DNA of 64,000 nt from Streptomyces sp. LBL (GCF_029893585.1 NZ_JARXYX010000001.1:248001-312000); one strand, 5' to 3'; shown: positions 31,320-40,042, counted from the stretch's first letter. The notes: generated by a model not told the origin, from the sequence alone. A program made the numbers and translations.

Positions 31320-31435
31320 CCCGGTAGGGGAGACCGGGCGCCCCTGTTGCCGTACCGGCAAGTTCGTTTGCCCCTACGTCCGCCACGGCGGAGGCTTCCC
31401 TGCGACGACCCGTCGTGTTCCGTGCAGGAGGAGCC

Positions 31436-32074
31436 ATGACTTACATCCACCCGACGCAGGCCGCCGAGTTCTGGGAGGCGCGCTATCAGGGTGACGACCG
31501 CATCTGGAGCGGTCGTCCCAATCCTCTCCTCGTGCGCGAGGTGAGCGACCTCGAGCCCGGCACCGCGCTCGACCTGGGATGCGGTGAGGGGGCGGACGCG
31601 GTGTGGCTGGCTTCGCGCGGCTGGCGGGTCACGGGCGTCGACATCTCCTCTACGGCGCTGGAACGTGCGGCCCGGCATGCCGCGGAGGCCGGAGTCGGTG
31701 ACCGCGTCCAGTGGGAGCGGCACGAGTTGGGTGTGACGTTCCCGGAGGGATCCTTCGGTCTCGTCAGCGCCCAGTTCCTGCAATCGCCGGTGCCGCTGGA
31801 CCAGGACCAGGTCCTGGGGCGGGCCGCCGCCGCGGTGGCGCCGGGCGGCACGCTCCTGATCGTTCTGCACGGGGGATGGCCCTCGTGGCAGGAGGAGCCA
31901 CCCTTCGACGTGGAGTTTCCCACCTCGGCGGGCCTGCTGGTGGCGCTCGCCCTGCCGGACGGGAGCTGGACCCTGGAGACCCAGGACACGGCACGCACGC
32001 CGAGTGTCTCCCCGGAGGGAGTCCAGGGGTACCGCGACGACCATGTGTGGCGACTCCGGCGGACCGGTCAGTGA
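31436..32074 (+). CDS. Class I SAM-dependent methyltransferase
   Basis: 212 residues. The entry segment F-W-E-A-R-Y-Q-G-D-D-R-I-W-S-G-R-P-N is typical of TehB/thiopurine-like methyltransferases, and motif I is L-D-L-G-C-G-E-G-A-D-A-V-W-L-A. V-T-G-V-D-I-S gives the acidic loop and A-P-G-G-T-L-L-I-V-L-H the later strand. The substrate is unknown; relatives modify tellurite, arsenicals or small thiols. AGGAGG lies before the ATG. Its TGA overlaps a GTG opening the next short ORF. Confidence 0.88.
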   Translation: MTYIHPTQAAEFWEARYQGDDRIWSGRPNPLLVREVSDLEPGTALDLGCGEGADAVWLASRGWRVTGVDISSTALERAARHAAEAGVGDRVQWERHELGVTFPEGSFGLVSAQFLQSPVPLDQDQVLGRAAAAVAPGGTLLIVLHGGWPSWQEEPPFDVEFPTSAGLLVALALPDGSWTLETQDTARTPSVSPEGVQGYRDDHVWRLRRTGQ

Positions 32075-32184
32075 CCACCACCGGACAGAAAGAGATTCTG
32101 GTGAAGCAAAATTCTTGGGCGGTTTGGGACATAGCGGCCCGGTTACCCGAGGTGCACATCGAAGTCGAGCACGACTTGGAGTGA
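32071..32184 (+). CDS. Short ORF coupled to the methyltransferase and CsbD genes
   Basis: 37 codons from a GTG in a GTGA overlap with the methyltransferase stop, ending in TGATG so that its stop overlaps the csbD ATG. A second GTG at 32101, preceded by AAAGAG, could give a 27-residue form with W-A-V-W-D-I-A-A-R-L-P and V-E-H-D-L-E at the end. It uses more A/T-ending codons (AAA, AAT, TCT, GTT, ATA, TTA) than its neighbours. Unrecognised: a leader peptide, a small protein, or a coupling device. Confidence 0.4.
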   Translation: MTTTGQKEILVKQNSWAVWDIAARLPEVHIEVEHDLE

Positions 32185-32363
32185 TGAACGTGGCCGGAGA
32201 CCAGAAGGCCAAGGGCAAGAAGGAACAGGCCAAGGGAAAAGTCAAGGAGGCTATCGGCCGCGCCGTGGGCAACGAGCGGATGGAAGCCGAGGGCCGGGCC
32301 GGTCAGTCGAAGGGCGACGCGCGTCAGGCCAAGGAGAAGGCGAAGGACACCTTCAAGCACTGA
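32184..32363 (+). CDS. CsbD-like stress protein
   Basis: 59 residues, almost entirely Lys, Glu, Ala and Gly: M-N-V-A-G-D-Q-K-A-K-G-K-K-E-Q-A-K-G-K, then G-R-A-V-G-N-E-R-M-E-A-E-G. This is the CsbD pattern of small hydrophilic general-stress proteins whose role is unknown. The start overlaps the preceding short ORF stop. Confidence 0.88.
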   Translation: MNVAGDQKAKGKKEQAKGKVKEAIGRAVGNERMEAEGRAGQSKGDARQAKEKAKDTFKH

Positions 32364-32371
32364 GCGGTATT

Positions 32372-32389
32372 CATGGATGATCATCCATG
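32372..32389. repeat. Perfect 18-bp palindrome after csbD
   Basis: CATGGATGATCATCCATG, followed at about 32394-32404 by a further half copy CATCCATGG. It lies between csbD and its terminator. Confidence 0.6.
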
Positions 32390-32420
32390 GCGCATCATCC
32401 ATGGAACATGAGGAATCCCG

Positions 32421-32453
32421 GCGGGGTCTCCGTCCATCGGACGGGGGTCCCGC
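32421..32453 (+). terminator. Hairpin terminator of the methyltransferase-csbD group
   Basis: GCGGGGTCTCCGTC pairs with GACGGGGGTCCCGC, including three G-T wobbles, over a 5-base loop, followed by TGTTTCC. Confidence 0.65.
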
Positions 32454-32568
32454 TGTTTCCGTGTAACCAGGTGACAAAGAACGCGCCGAAGAGCCGCATT
32501 CCTGTGGGCACCGCCTGAACGGACGACGGACCCGGCTCCGCCGCCCCGGATGAACACACACCAAGCCG

Positions 32569-32600
32569 GTGGGCCCGGGAGGAGATCCTCCTGGGCCCAC
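32569..32600. terminator. Hairpin terminator of the DUF2264 operon
   Basis: GTGGGCCCGGGAG and CTCCTGGGCCCAC pair over about 13 bp with one wobble, just beyond the DUF2264 stop. Confidence 0.65.
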
Positions 32601-32631
32601 GTTCATGCGAGGTACACGGCGGACCGGTCCC

Positions 32632-34527
32632 CTATCCCGGCTCGTGCGACACCCGGACCGGATCGAACGCGATCCGTGTGCGCATCCCGCTCTCGCCCCA
32701 CACCACCTCGACCTCGGCCCCGTCGACCACCACGGGTCCGACGGCCTCGGACAGTTCGGCGGGTGCCTCCTCACCGGTCAGCAGCGCCAGGCAGACATGC
32801 ACCGAGGTGCCCCCGGCCTGTCCCACCAGCCGCGGCAGCCGCGCCCAGCGCGTGTAGGCGGTGCCCTGCGGCGCACGGGCCGACTCGGCGGGACCGCTCC
32901 ACCCATGCAGCCCGTACAGCGTCGAGACCAGCTCCTCCTCGGGGCCGACCGCCCACCCGGTCTGGGTGACGCGGGCGCCGGCCGGCGCCCCGACCACCCG
33001 GTGCACCCGCAGCTCGTACCGCCCGTGCGCGACCGTCACGCTCTCCACCCGCAGCCCCGGCACCATCGGCGGCCCGCCGGCGAACACGGGCCGGTGCCAG
33101 GAGGCCGCCCACCCCCAGCCGTCGCCGTGTCCCGCACCGAGGGGATGGATCCGCCGTCGGACGCTGCTCAGCCCGTCCACCTCCACGCCGAGGTGGTTGT
33201 CGGCGAGGTTCCCGGCCGCGGTCGGCCCGGTCCGGGTCGAATACGCCTGGCGTCCGTAGTGCGGGTCGTCGCCCTGAGGTGCCTCCCCCTCGTGCGGGCG
33301 CACATGGTCGCTGCCGTGGTTGTGCAGCCGTACGATCCCGTCCCGGCGTGTCGTCTGTACGAGCAGCCCCGGTGCCGGCAGGGCGAGCACCCGGTCGGCC
33401 TCCTCGACCGGCGCGGCCTCCTCGCGGGCCGTCCACAGCGGATGGCCGGCGGGCGCGAGCAGCGACACGAACGCCTTCGACGCCCAGTACGGGGACGCCG
33501 GACCCGAGTACGACTGCAGCGTCGCCTCGTGCGGGCCGAACCAGCCCAGACTCAGCAGCCCGTCGTCGGTCAGCGCGCCTCGGTCGAGGAAGTAGCGCAG
33601 GCTGCCGCTCGCCAGCCGCCGGGAGGTGCCGGGGGACAGGGGCGTGTCGCCGGTCAGGGCACCCAGGCCGACGGCGGCCGACGCGGCGAAGCGATACGTC
33701 AGAGAACGGCCGAAGTGCAGCGGTGCCCCGTCCCCGCCGAACGTCAGCGCGAAGCCCTCCAGATGGGCGCGCAGCCGCGGGCCGTAGCGGGCGGCCAGTT
33801 CCGTGTCGCCGCCGAGGTGGGCGTCGAGCGCCGGGTACAGGTGCAGGGCCCAGCCGTTGTAGTGGTCGAAGGCACGCCCGTCGCCGTCGGCGTACCAGCC
33901 CTCGCCCCGGTACCAGGTCTCCATCAGCTCCAGCGCACGCTCTCGCACCGCGGCCGTCCGGGCGTCGCCCCGGCCCACGGACTCCAGGAACCCGGCCACC
34001 GTGAAGGGGAACAGGTACCAGTTGTTCGGCGCGGGCGTGTGCCGCAGCGCCCCGCGCAGCCACTCCTCGGTCCGGTCGCGTACGCCGTCGTCGAGGTGCT
34101 TCCACAGCCAGGGCGCCGTCAGCCGCAGCCCGAGCGCGACCGACGCCGACTCGACCATGGGCTGGCCCTGGACGTGGTGATCGAGGATCAGCGGCCAGGA
34201 CTCGGTGTCGTCGCGGCCGGGGGTGCGGGTGCCCGCGGCGAGGCCCTGCGCGTAGCGGTCGAGCCAGCCGTGCGGATCGTCCCCGTCCGCACCGGCCACC
34301 CGGAACGCGGCGGCGAGGAACGTCCGGGCGTACCCTTCCAGCCCGTCGGAGCGCACGCCCGACCGTGAGGGCCGCCCGGGCAGGTCCAGCAGCGCGCCGC
34401 CGGGGGTGCTCCAGCGCCACGCCGCCGTCAGCAATCCGTCGGCCACCGCTTCCCAGTGGGCCCGGGTGTAGCCGGTGTACGGGCTCGACTCGCGGTCGTC
34501 CGCAGGCAGTTCGAACGGGATGCTCAT
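32632..34527 (-). CDS. DUF2264 protein, probable (alpha/alpha)6-barrel glycan enzyme
   Basis: 631 residues, no signal peptide. An all-helical N-terminal two thirds (H-W-E-A-V-A-D-G-L-L, L-W-K-H-L-D-D, N-N-W-Y-L-F-P-F-T, Y-A-D-G-D-G-R-A-F-D-H-Y-N-G-W-A-L-H) precedes a beta-rich C-terminal part. This is the DUF2264 architecture; some relatives have been classified as beta-glucuronidases (GH154, as I recall). It is the last gene of a five-gene operon with binding protein, two permeases and a 2-hydroxyacid dehydrogenase, and its ATG overlaps the dehydrogenase TGA. It should process the imported sugar in the cytoplasm. The substrate is not known. Confidence 0.85.
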   Translation of the reverse strand: MSIPFELPADDRESSPYTGYTRAHWEAVADGLLTAAWRWSTPGGALLDLPGRPSRSGVRSDGLEGYARTFLAAAFRVAGADGDDPHGWLDRYAQGLAAGTRTPGRDDTESWPLILDHHVQGQPMVESASVALGLRLTAPWLWKHLDDGVRDRTEEWLRGALRHTPAPNNWYLFPFTVAGFLESVGRGDARTAAVRERALELMETWYRGEGWYADGDGRAFDHYNGWALHLYPALDAHLGGDTELAARYGPRLRAHLEGFALTFGGDGAPLHFGRSLTYRFAASAAVGLGALTGDTPLSPGTSRRLASGSLRYFLDRGALTDDGLLSLGWFGPHEATLQSYSGPASPYWASKAFVSLLAPAGHPLWTAREEAAPVEEADRVLALPAPGLLVQTTRRDGIVRLHNHGSDHVRPHEGEAPQGDDPHYGRQAYSTRTGPTAAGNLADNHLGVEVDGLSSVRRRIHPLGAGHGDGWGWAASWHRPVFAGGPPMVPGLRVESVTVAHGRYELRVHRVVGAPAGARVTQTGWAVGPEEELVSTLYGLHGWSGPAESARAPQGTAYTRWARLPRLVGQAGGTSVHVCLALLTGEEAPAELSEAVGPVVVDGAEVEVVWGESGMRTRIAFDPVRVSHEPG

Positions 34528-35537
34528 GCGAGGAAGGCCAGCCTTTCGCGTCGTACGGGGTGCAGGAACCCGTCACCGGAGGCCCATCGGGTGATCTCGG
34601 CGAGCGCGTGGTCGGCCAGCCGGCGCCACTCGTTGCCCTGGGACCCGGCCAGGTGCGGGGTGATGAGCGCGTTCTCGCAGCGCCACAACGGGTGCTCGGG
34701 CGGAAGAACTTCGGGATCGGTGACATCGAGGACGGCCCGGATGCGGCCCGTCAGGACGGCGTCGGTGAGCGCCTCCTGATCGACGACCGCACCCCGCGCG
34801 GTGTTGATCAGCGCCGCGCCGGCGGGCATGGAGTCGATCAGCGTACGGCTCACCAGTCCGCGCGTCGCGGGCAGCAGCGGGGTGTGCACGCTGACGGTGT
34901 CGCAGCGGGCGAACAGCTCCGCCAACTCCACGCGCTCGACGCCGAGTTCGGCGGCGTCCGCGTCCGAGACGTACGGGTCGTGCAGCAGCACCTCGATGTC
35001 GTGCGGGCGGAGCAGCTCGACGACGCGGCGGCCGATGAGCGACGCGGACAGGATGCCTACGGTGCGGCGGTAGTTGCCGACGGTGTGGGACGTGTCCAGC
35101 CAGTTGTCGCGCTGCCGGGACGCCTGGTAGTCGCGGGCCCGTTCCAGGACGTGCTTGCCGGTGAGCAGGATCATCGCGAGGGCGTACTCGGCCACCGGTA
35201 CGGCGTTGGCGGCGGCGGCGGAGGACACCTCGATGCCGCGCTCCCAGCACGCGTCGGTGACGAACCCGCGCACGCTGCCCGCGGTGTGCACCACGGCCCG
35301 CAACCGGGGGGCGTCCCGCAGCACCCGCGCGTCCAACGGCGGGCAGCCCCAGCCGGTGACCAGCACCTCCACATCGGCCAGCACGTCACGGGCCCGCGGG
35401 GCGGTGAGGTCGTCGAGGGCCGGGAGCGGGGCGAGGGCGCAGATCTCGCGGAGGGCGTCGAGCGAGGCGGGGTCGAGGACGGCCCGGGCGGCGTCCTGGG
35501 CCATGGCCACCGCGGCCCGGGGCCGGGGCGCGGTCAC
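34524..35537 (-). CDS. D-2-hydroxyacid dehydrogenase family protein
   Basis: 337 residues. NAD(P)-dependent enzymes of this family interconvert 2-hydroxy and 2-keto acids. Catalytic-domain residues include V-H-T-A-G-S-V-R and N-A-V-P-V-A-E-Y-A-L-A-M-I. The Rossmann fold has a slightly unusual nucleotide loop, V-G-I-L-S-A-S-L-I-G-R-R-V. The catalytic Arg (I-N-T-A-R-G-A-V-V-D), the Glu (D-V-T-D-P-E-V-L-P) and the His (I-T-P-H-L-A-G) are all present. GTG start overlaps the upstream permease stop (GTGA) and its own stop overlaps the DUF2264 start. It may oxidise a sugar acid released in the pathway (inference). Confidence 0.9.
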   Translation of the reverse strand: MTAPRPRAAVAMAQDAARAVLDPASLDALREICALAPLPALDDLTAPRARDVLADVEVLVTGWGCPPLDARVLRDAPRLRAVVHTAGSVRGFVTDACWERGIEVSSAAAANAVPVAEYALAMILLTGKHVLERARDYQASRQRDNWLDTSHTVGNYRRTVGILSASLIGRRVVELLRPHDIEVLLHDPYVSDADAAELGVERVELAELFARCDTVSVHTPLLPATRGLVSRTLIDSMPAGAALINTARGAVVDQEALTDAVLTGRIRAVLDVTDPEVLPPEHPLWRCENALITPHLAGSQGNEWRRLADHALAEITRWASGDGFLHPVRRERLAFLA

Positions 35538-36397
35538 TTGACGGCTCCGGCGGTCAGGCCCCCGCGCCAGAAGCGCTGGAGCAGCATGAACGCGAGAATC
35601 AGCGGCAGGACGGCGAGCAGCGAACCCATGATCACCACCGGATAGTACTCGGGCGACACGGACGCCGAACTGTTCCACTGGTACAGGCCGAGGCTCACGG
35701 GATACAGGTCCTGGTTGGACAGCATCACCATGGGCAGGAAGAAGTTGTTCCAGATCGCGGTCAGCTGGAACAGGAACACCGTCACCAGCCCGGGCCCGAG
35801 CATCCGCAGCGCCACCCGCACGTAAGCGGTCAGCTCGCCCGCGCCGTCCATGCGGGCCGCCTCCAGCACCTCGTCGGGGACATAGCCCTGGCTGAAGATC
35901 CGGCCGAGGTAGACGCCGAACGGGTTGAACAGCACGGGGATGAACACCGCCCAGAAGGTGTTGACCAGCCCGGTCTTCGAGGCCATCAGGTACAGCGGCA
36001 GCGCCAGCACGGTCTGCGGGACCATCACCGCCGCGAGGACCAGGCCGAACAGCTTCTCCTTGTGCTGGAAGCGGTACTTGTCGAAGGCGTAACCGCAGGC
36101 GACGCTCACCAGCGCGCCGATCCCGGCGCCCAGCACCGCGTAGAGCAGGCTGTTGAGGTACCAGCGCCCGTACTGGCCGTCGTCCATGGCGAACAGATCA
36201 CGCAGGTTCTGCGCGAAGGAGAAGTCGTGCAGCGACAGAATATCGCTGCCGAACAGCCCGTCGCGGCTCTTCGCCGAGGCGAGCACCAGCCACAGCACGG
36301 GCAGCAGGGTGTAGAGGACGGAGATGACGACGACGGCGTTGACCGTCGTACGGCCGAGCAGTCGGGGGCGCAGCAGGGTGCTGTCGGTGGCGCTCAT
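35534..36397 (-). CDS. Carbohydrate ABC permease, MalG type
   Basis: 287 residues, six membrane helices. Coupling loop E-A-A-R-M-D-G-A-G-E-L-T-A-Y-V-R-V-A-L-R-M. C-terminus F-M-L-L-Q-R-F-W-R-G-G-L-T-A-G-A-V-K. Start overlaps the preceding permease stop (ATGA). Together with the neighbouring permease it forms the CUT1 channel; the ATPase is not encoded here. Confidence 0.93.
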   Translation of the reverse strand: MSATDSTLLRPRLLGRTTVNAVVVISVLYTLLPVLWLVLASAKSRDGLFGSDILSLHDFSFAQNLRDLFAMDDGQYGRWYLNSLLYAVLGAGIGALVSVACGYAFDKYRFQHKEKLFGLVLAAVMVPQTVLALPLYLMASKTGLVNTFWAVFIPVLFNPFGVYLGRIFSQGYVPDEVLEAARMDGAGELTAYVRVALRMLGPGLVTVFLFQLTAIWNNFFLPMVMLSNQDLYPVSLGLYQWNSSASVSPEYYPVVIMGSLLAVLPLILAFMLLQRFWRGGLTAGAVK

Positions 36398-37371
36398 CGG
36401 ACCTCCTGGGCGTCGGCTCGGCTGGTCCAGCGGGTGACGCCGTAGGACAGGGCGATCGTGCACAGCAGCAGGATGACCGAGGCGGCCGCCGCCAGGCTGT
36501 AGTTGTTGCGGGTGAACGCCGCGTCGTAGATGTACATGCTCGGCGAGAACCGTGAGTTGATCATCGGTGAGGACTGGCTGAGCAGCACCGGTTCGGTGAA
36601 CAACTGCAGCGCCCAGATGAGGGTGAACATCGCGACCATCACGATGGAGGCGCGTACCAGTGGTGTCTTGACCTGCAAGGCCGTCCGCACCGGCCCGGCG
36701 CCGTCGACCACGGAGGCCTCGATCACCTCGCGGGGCACGGCCTGCAGCGCGGCGTAGAAGACCACCATGTTGTAGCCGAGGTTGCTCCACAGGGCGATGT
36801 TCACGATGGACGGGATCACGGTGTGCACGCCGAGGAAGTCGATCGTGATGTCGGCCTGGGAGAACAGGTCGATGATCGGGCTGATACCGGGCGTGTAGAG
36901 GTACAGCCAGATCAGGGCCGCGATGATCCCGGGCACCGCGTGCGGCAGGAACAGCGCCAACTGCGCCCAGGCGCGCAGCTTCACGACACCGGAGTCCAGC
37001 AACAGGGCCAGGGCGAGCGCGCCGACGACCATGAGCGGGATGTAGAGCAGGCAGTACAGGACGACGGTGCCGAGGCCGCCGAGGAACGTCGGGTCGGTCA
37101 GAACGGCCACGTAGCTGCGCAGGCCCACGAAGACGCTGTGTTCGGGGCCGAAGCCGAGGCCGGGCTGGTCGTCGCTGAAGAAGCTGAGGTACACGGCGGT
37201 GCCGACGGGGATCAGGAAGACGGAGACGAGCAGGGCGAAGAACGGCGTCATCAGCACGCCGCACGCGGTGAGCCGGCGGCGTTGGGCCGCCTTGCGGGCG
37301 CGGCGGTCGGAGCCCGGTGCGGCGGTCGGCCGTGCGGTGGCCGGCATCGGGGTCTGGGTGGTTGCGGTCAT
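36394..37371 (-). CDS. Carbohydrate ABC permease, MalF type
   Basis: 325 residues, six membrane helices after a polar tail. The EAA loop is degenerate: E-A-S-V-V-D-G-A-G-P-V-R-T-A-L-Q-V-K-T-P. ATG at 37371 chosen; a GTG at 37383 with AAAGG four bases upstream is equally plausible and adds four residues. Confidence 0.92.
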   Translation of the reverse strand: MTATTQTPMPATARPTAAPGSDRRARKAAQRRRLTACGVLMTPFFALLVSVFLIPVGTAVYLSFFSDDQPGLGFGPEHSVFVGLRSYVAVLTDPTFLGGLGTVVLYCLLYIPLMVVGALALALLLDSGVVKLRAWAQLALFLPHAVPGIIAALIWLYLYTPGISPIIDLFSQADITIDFLGVHTVIPSIVNIALWSNLGYNMVVFYAALQAVPREVIEASVVDGAGPVRTALQVKTPLVRASIVMVAMFTLIWALQLFTEPVLLSQSSPMINSRFSPSMYIYDAAFTRNNYSLAAAASVILLLCTIALSYGVTRWTSRADAQEVR

Positions 37372-37399
37372 AAGGGAGTTCACCTGCCTTTCGGGCGGC

Positions 37400-38731
37400 T
37401 CAGGTGCTGTGCTGGGTGGTGGACAGGCCCAGGGCCTTGAGGTCGGGCATGGTGCCGTCCTGCGCCGCGCGCACGGAGTCGATGACGGAGCCCTGGCCGC
37501 CGCTCACGCGGGCGAAGTTGTCCTGCATGACCCGCAGCGTGGCGGTCATCCGCGGCCCCCACACCCAGCCGTCCCGGATCTTCTCGGCCTCCCGCTGATA
37601 CAGGGCGTAGATGTCCTGGCCGCCGTAGTAGGAGCGGTCGAACGCCTCGCGGCCGACGGCGACGAGCGCGGAGGCGGCCGGGTACTGGCTGCTGGTGCCG
37701 CTGGAGAGGCGGGCGCGCAGGGAGTCCGGGTGGGACACCTGCCACTCGATGAACTCCATCGCGGCCTCGGGCACCCGGCTGTCCTTGGTGATGGCGAACG
37801 TGGAGCCGCCGTGCGTGCCGACGTGCGGACGCTCGGTGTCCCACTGCGGCAGGGGCGCGATCCGCCACTGGCCTTTCTGATCCGGGAACTTTTTCATCTG
37901 CGCACCGGCGTCCCAGGCGCCGCTGAGCCGGGTCAGTAGCAGCCCGTCGGCGATCTGCGCGTCGTACTGTCTGCTCTCGACGGCGTTCATGAACACGTCG
38001 TCGCGATCGATGAGTTGTTGCCAGTAAGCGGCCACGCGCCGGGTGTGCGCGTCGGCGAGGGAGACGTTCCAGGCCCCCTTGCCGGTGTCGAACCACCGTG
38101 CGCCCGCCTGCCAGGAGTAGCAGGCGAATTGGGTGCCCCCGTCCGTGGGGAAGAGCACCAGCCGCCGGCCGGACGCCTTGCGGTGTACCGTGCGGGCCTG
38201 TTCGGCGAACTCCTCCCAGGTGCTGGGGACCTGGAGGCCGAAGCGGTCGAACAGGTCGGCGCGGTAGTGCATCACCATGGGCTCGACGTCCAGCGGGACG
38301 CTGAACACCTTCCCCTGGAAGGTGGTCAACCCGAGCGCCTGCGGCAGCAGTTTGCGCCGCAGACGGTCGCTGACCAGGTCGGTGATGTCGCGGGCGACGC
38401 CGTCGATGGCGAACCCGGGGATCTGCGGATACTCGATGGTGGCGACGTCGGGGGCGTTGCCGGCCCGGGCCGCGTTGCTGAGTTTCGCGTAGCCGCCCTG
38501 GGTTCCGGAGGGTATCTGCTGGAAGTCGACCTGGATGCGGTCGTGGGTCTTGTTGAAGGCGTCGACCACCTCCTGGCTGCCGCGCAGGGCGGACCAGAAA
38601 GTGACGCGCGTGGTCTTGCCCGTGCTGCGCGACGACGAATCCGACGTTCCGCTGCAGGCGCTCACGGCTCCTGACAGTGGTACGGCGGCCGTCGCGGCGA
38701 GCACGGACCGGCGGCTGGGCCGGCCGGGCAT
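37400..38731 (-). CDS. Sugar ABC substrate-binding lipoprotein, Tat-type signal
   Basis: 443 residues. The signal carries twin arginines (R-P-S-R-R-S-V-L-A-A-T-A-A-V) and a lipobox G-A-V-S-A-C. The mature protein is a CUT1 solute-binding protein: T-R-V-T-F-W-S-A-L-R-G-S, A-P-D-V-A-T-I-E-Y-P-Q-I, V-F-S-V-P-L-D-V-E-P-M-V-M-H-Y-R. First gene of the five-gene operon. GGGAGG precedes the ATG. Possible regulator site about 107 bases upstream. Confidence 0.92.
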   Translation of the reverse strand: MPGRPSRRSVLAATAAVPLSGAVSACSGTSDSSSRSTGKTTRVTFWSALRGSQEVVDAFNKTHDRIQVDFQQIPSGTQGGYAKLSNAARAGNAPDVATIEYPQIPGFAIDGVARDITDLVSDRLRRKLLPQALGLTTFQGKVFSVPLDVEPMVMHYRADLFDRFGLQVPSTWEEFAEQARTVHRKASGRRLVLFPTDGGTQFACYSWQAGARWFDTGKGAWNVSLADAHTRRVAAYWQQLIDRDDVFMNAVESRQYDAQIADGLLLTRLSGAWDAGAQMKKFPDQKGQWRIAPLPQWDTERPHVGTHGGSTFAITKDSRVPEAAMEFIEWQVSHPDSLRARLSSGTSSQYPAASALVAVGREAFDRSYYGGQDIYALYQREAEKIRDGWVWGPRMTATLRVMQDNFARVSGGQGSVIDSVRAAQDGTMPDLKALGLSTTQHST

Positions 38732-38837
38732 GGTGCCTCCCGCGGCTCTGCGTGTTTTGTGGACACGACGGTTCGAGACACGGGAATCCTCAATGGGCCG
38801 ACCACAAACGGTCAAGAGATCGATCAGAAGAAAATAA

Positions 38838-38849
38838 ATCGGTCAAACG
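38838..38849. promoter_or_regulatory. Shared element ATCGRTCAAACG, copy 1
   Basis: ATCGGTCAAACG upstream of the binding-protein gene. A second copy with one change lies before the regulator gene in inverted orientation, making this a candidate operator. Confidence 0.4.
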
Positions 38850-38901
38850 CTCGTTGCCACAGGATGACCGGAAGACGGGGTCGGACCCCGCCCCGTCAGC
38901 G

Positions 38902-40005
38902 CTACGGGACGACCGGATTACGCGTCGAACCCCGCACCGTCAGCGACGGCAACAACTCGGTGCGGCGCACCGCCCGGGGCCCGGAGCCGTGCCCGTCCTG
39001 CAGACGGTGCAGCAACAGCTCCGCCGCCACCCGCCCGACCTCCGCCTTCGGTGGTGCCACCGCGGTGAGCGGGATGGTGCCCAGTCTGGCGAGCACGTCG
39101 TCGTACGCCACGACCGAGCAGTCCTCCGGCACCCGGACACCGCTCTCCGCGAGCCGCTGAACGACCATCAGCGCGTCCACGTCGCTGTGCAGCACCGTCG
39201 CCGTCGCACCCAGCTCGTGCAGCAGCGTCGGCACGTCCGCCGTCTCGTGCGCCGCGTACGGCCCGTCCTTGCCGGCCCCCGGCGAACTCAGGGTCCACGC
39301 CCACTCCTCCACCAGAGGATGCTCCGCGGCGATCTGGGCGAAGGAGGCCCGCAGACTGCGCGCGGTGGGACTGTCGTCCCGTGTCGCGAACACGATCCGC
39401 CGGTGGCCGAGCCCCACCAGGTGCTCCACCGCGAGATGCGCGCCGTACCAGTGGTCCGAACACACCGAGTCGAGCGCGTGCAGCGCGCTGCCGCGACGCG
39501 GTCGCCGCTCCATCAGCACCGCCGGCACCCGCAGCGCCGCGAGCCATCCGTAGTCGGCCTCCTCGACGGCCGGGCTGCGCCATCGGGGCGCCAGCAGCAG
39601 ACCCCGCGCACCGTCCGCGAGCGCCCGCTCCACCAGCGGGCGCTCCGCCCCGGCGACCTGGGGCGCGATGCGCAGCGCGATACGCAGGCCGGCTTCCTCG
39701 AGCACCGTACGCGCGCCGTGCAGGGTCTCGTACAGGTACGAGTGCCGCTCCGGCACCACGACCGCCACCATGTCCCCGTCCGGGCCCGCGGTGCCGCTGC
39801 CGGGCAGTTCCTGCGTGGGCAGGGTCGAGTGGACGACGCCGTGGCCGCGGCGGACCCTGCCCTCGCGGGCCAGCTCCTCCACGTCCCGGCGTATCGTCAC
39901 CACCGACACCTGGAGCTCGGCCGCGAGATCCTGCACCCGCGCGGTGCCCCGTGACTCCACGGCGGCGATGATCCGCTGATGCCGACGATCCACCGGCTCC
40001 CGCAC
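38902..40005 (-). CDS. DeoR-type HTH fused to a LacI-type sensor domain
   Basis: 367 residues. The N-terminal winged helix (R-R-H-Q-R-I-I-A-A-V, L-A-A-E-L-Q-V-S-V-V-T-I-R-R-D-V-E-E-L) is DeoR-like. From residue ~75 the protein becomes a LacI/periplasmic-binding-like sensor: V-V-V-P-E-R-H-S-Y-L, L-G-H-R-R-I-V-F-A-T, C-S-V-V-A-Y-D-D. This hybrid replaces the sugar-phosphate-sensing domain of true DeoR proteins with a sugar-binding one. It sits upstream of the binding-protein operon on the same strand and probably controls it and itself. GTG start with GGGAGG upstream. Confidence 0.9.
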   Translation of the reverse strand: MREPVDRRHQRIIAAVESRGTARVQDLAAELQVSVVTIRRDVEELAREGRVRRGHGVVHSTLPTQELPGSGTAGPDGDMVAVVVPERHSYLYETLHGARTVLEEAGLRIALRIAPQVAGAERPLVERALADGARGLLLAPRWRSPAVEEADYGWLAALRVPAVLMERRPRRGSALHALDSVCSDHWYGAHLAVEHLVGLGHRRIVFATRDDSPTARSLRASFAQIAAEHPLVEEWAWTLSSPGAGKDGPYAAHETADVPTLLHELGATATVLHSDVDALMVVQRLAESGVRVPEDCSVVAYDDVLARLGTIPLTAVAPPKAEVGRVAAELLLHRLQDGHGSGPRAVRRTELLPSLTVRGSTRNPVVP

Positions 40006-40030
40006 GAGGCCTCCCGAGCGTGTGACTGTT

Positions 40031-40042
40031 CGTTTGATCGAT
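40031..40042. promoter_or_regulatory. Shared element, copy 2 (upstream of the DeoR/LacI regulator)
   Basis: CGTTTGATCGAT, reverse complement ATCGATCAAACG, 26 bases before the regulator start. It matches copy 1 at 11 of 12 positions. Confidence 0.4.
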
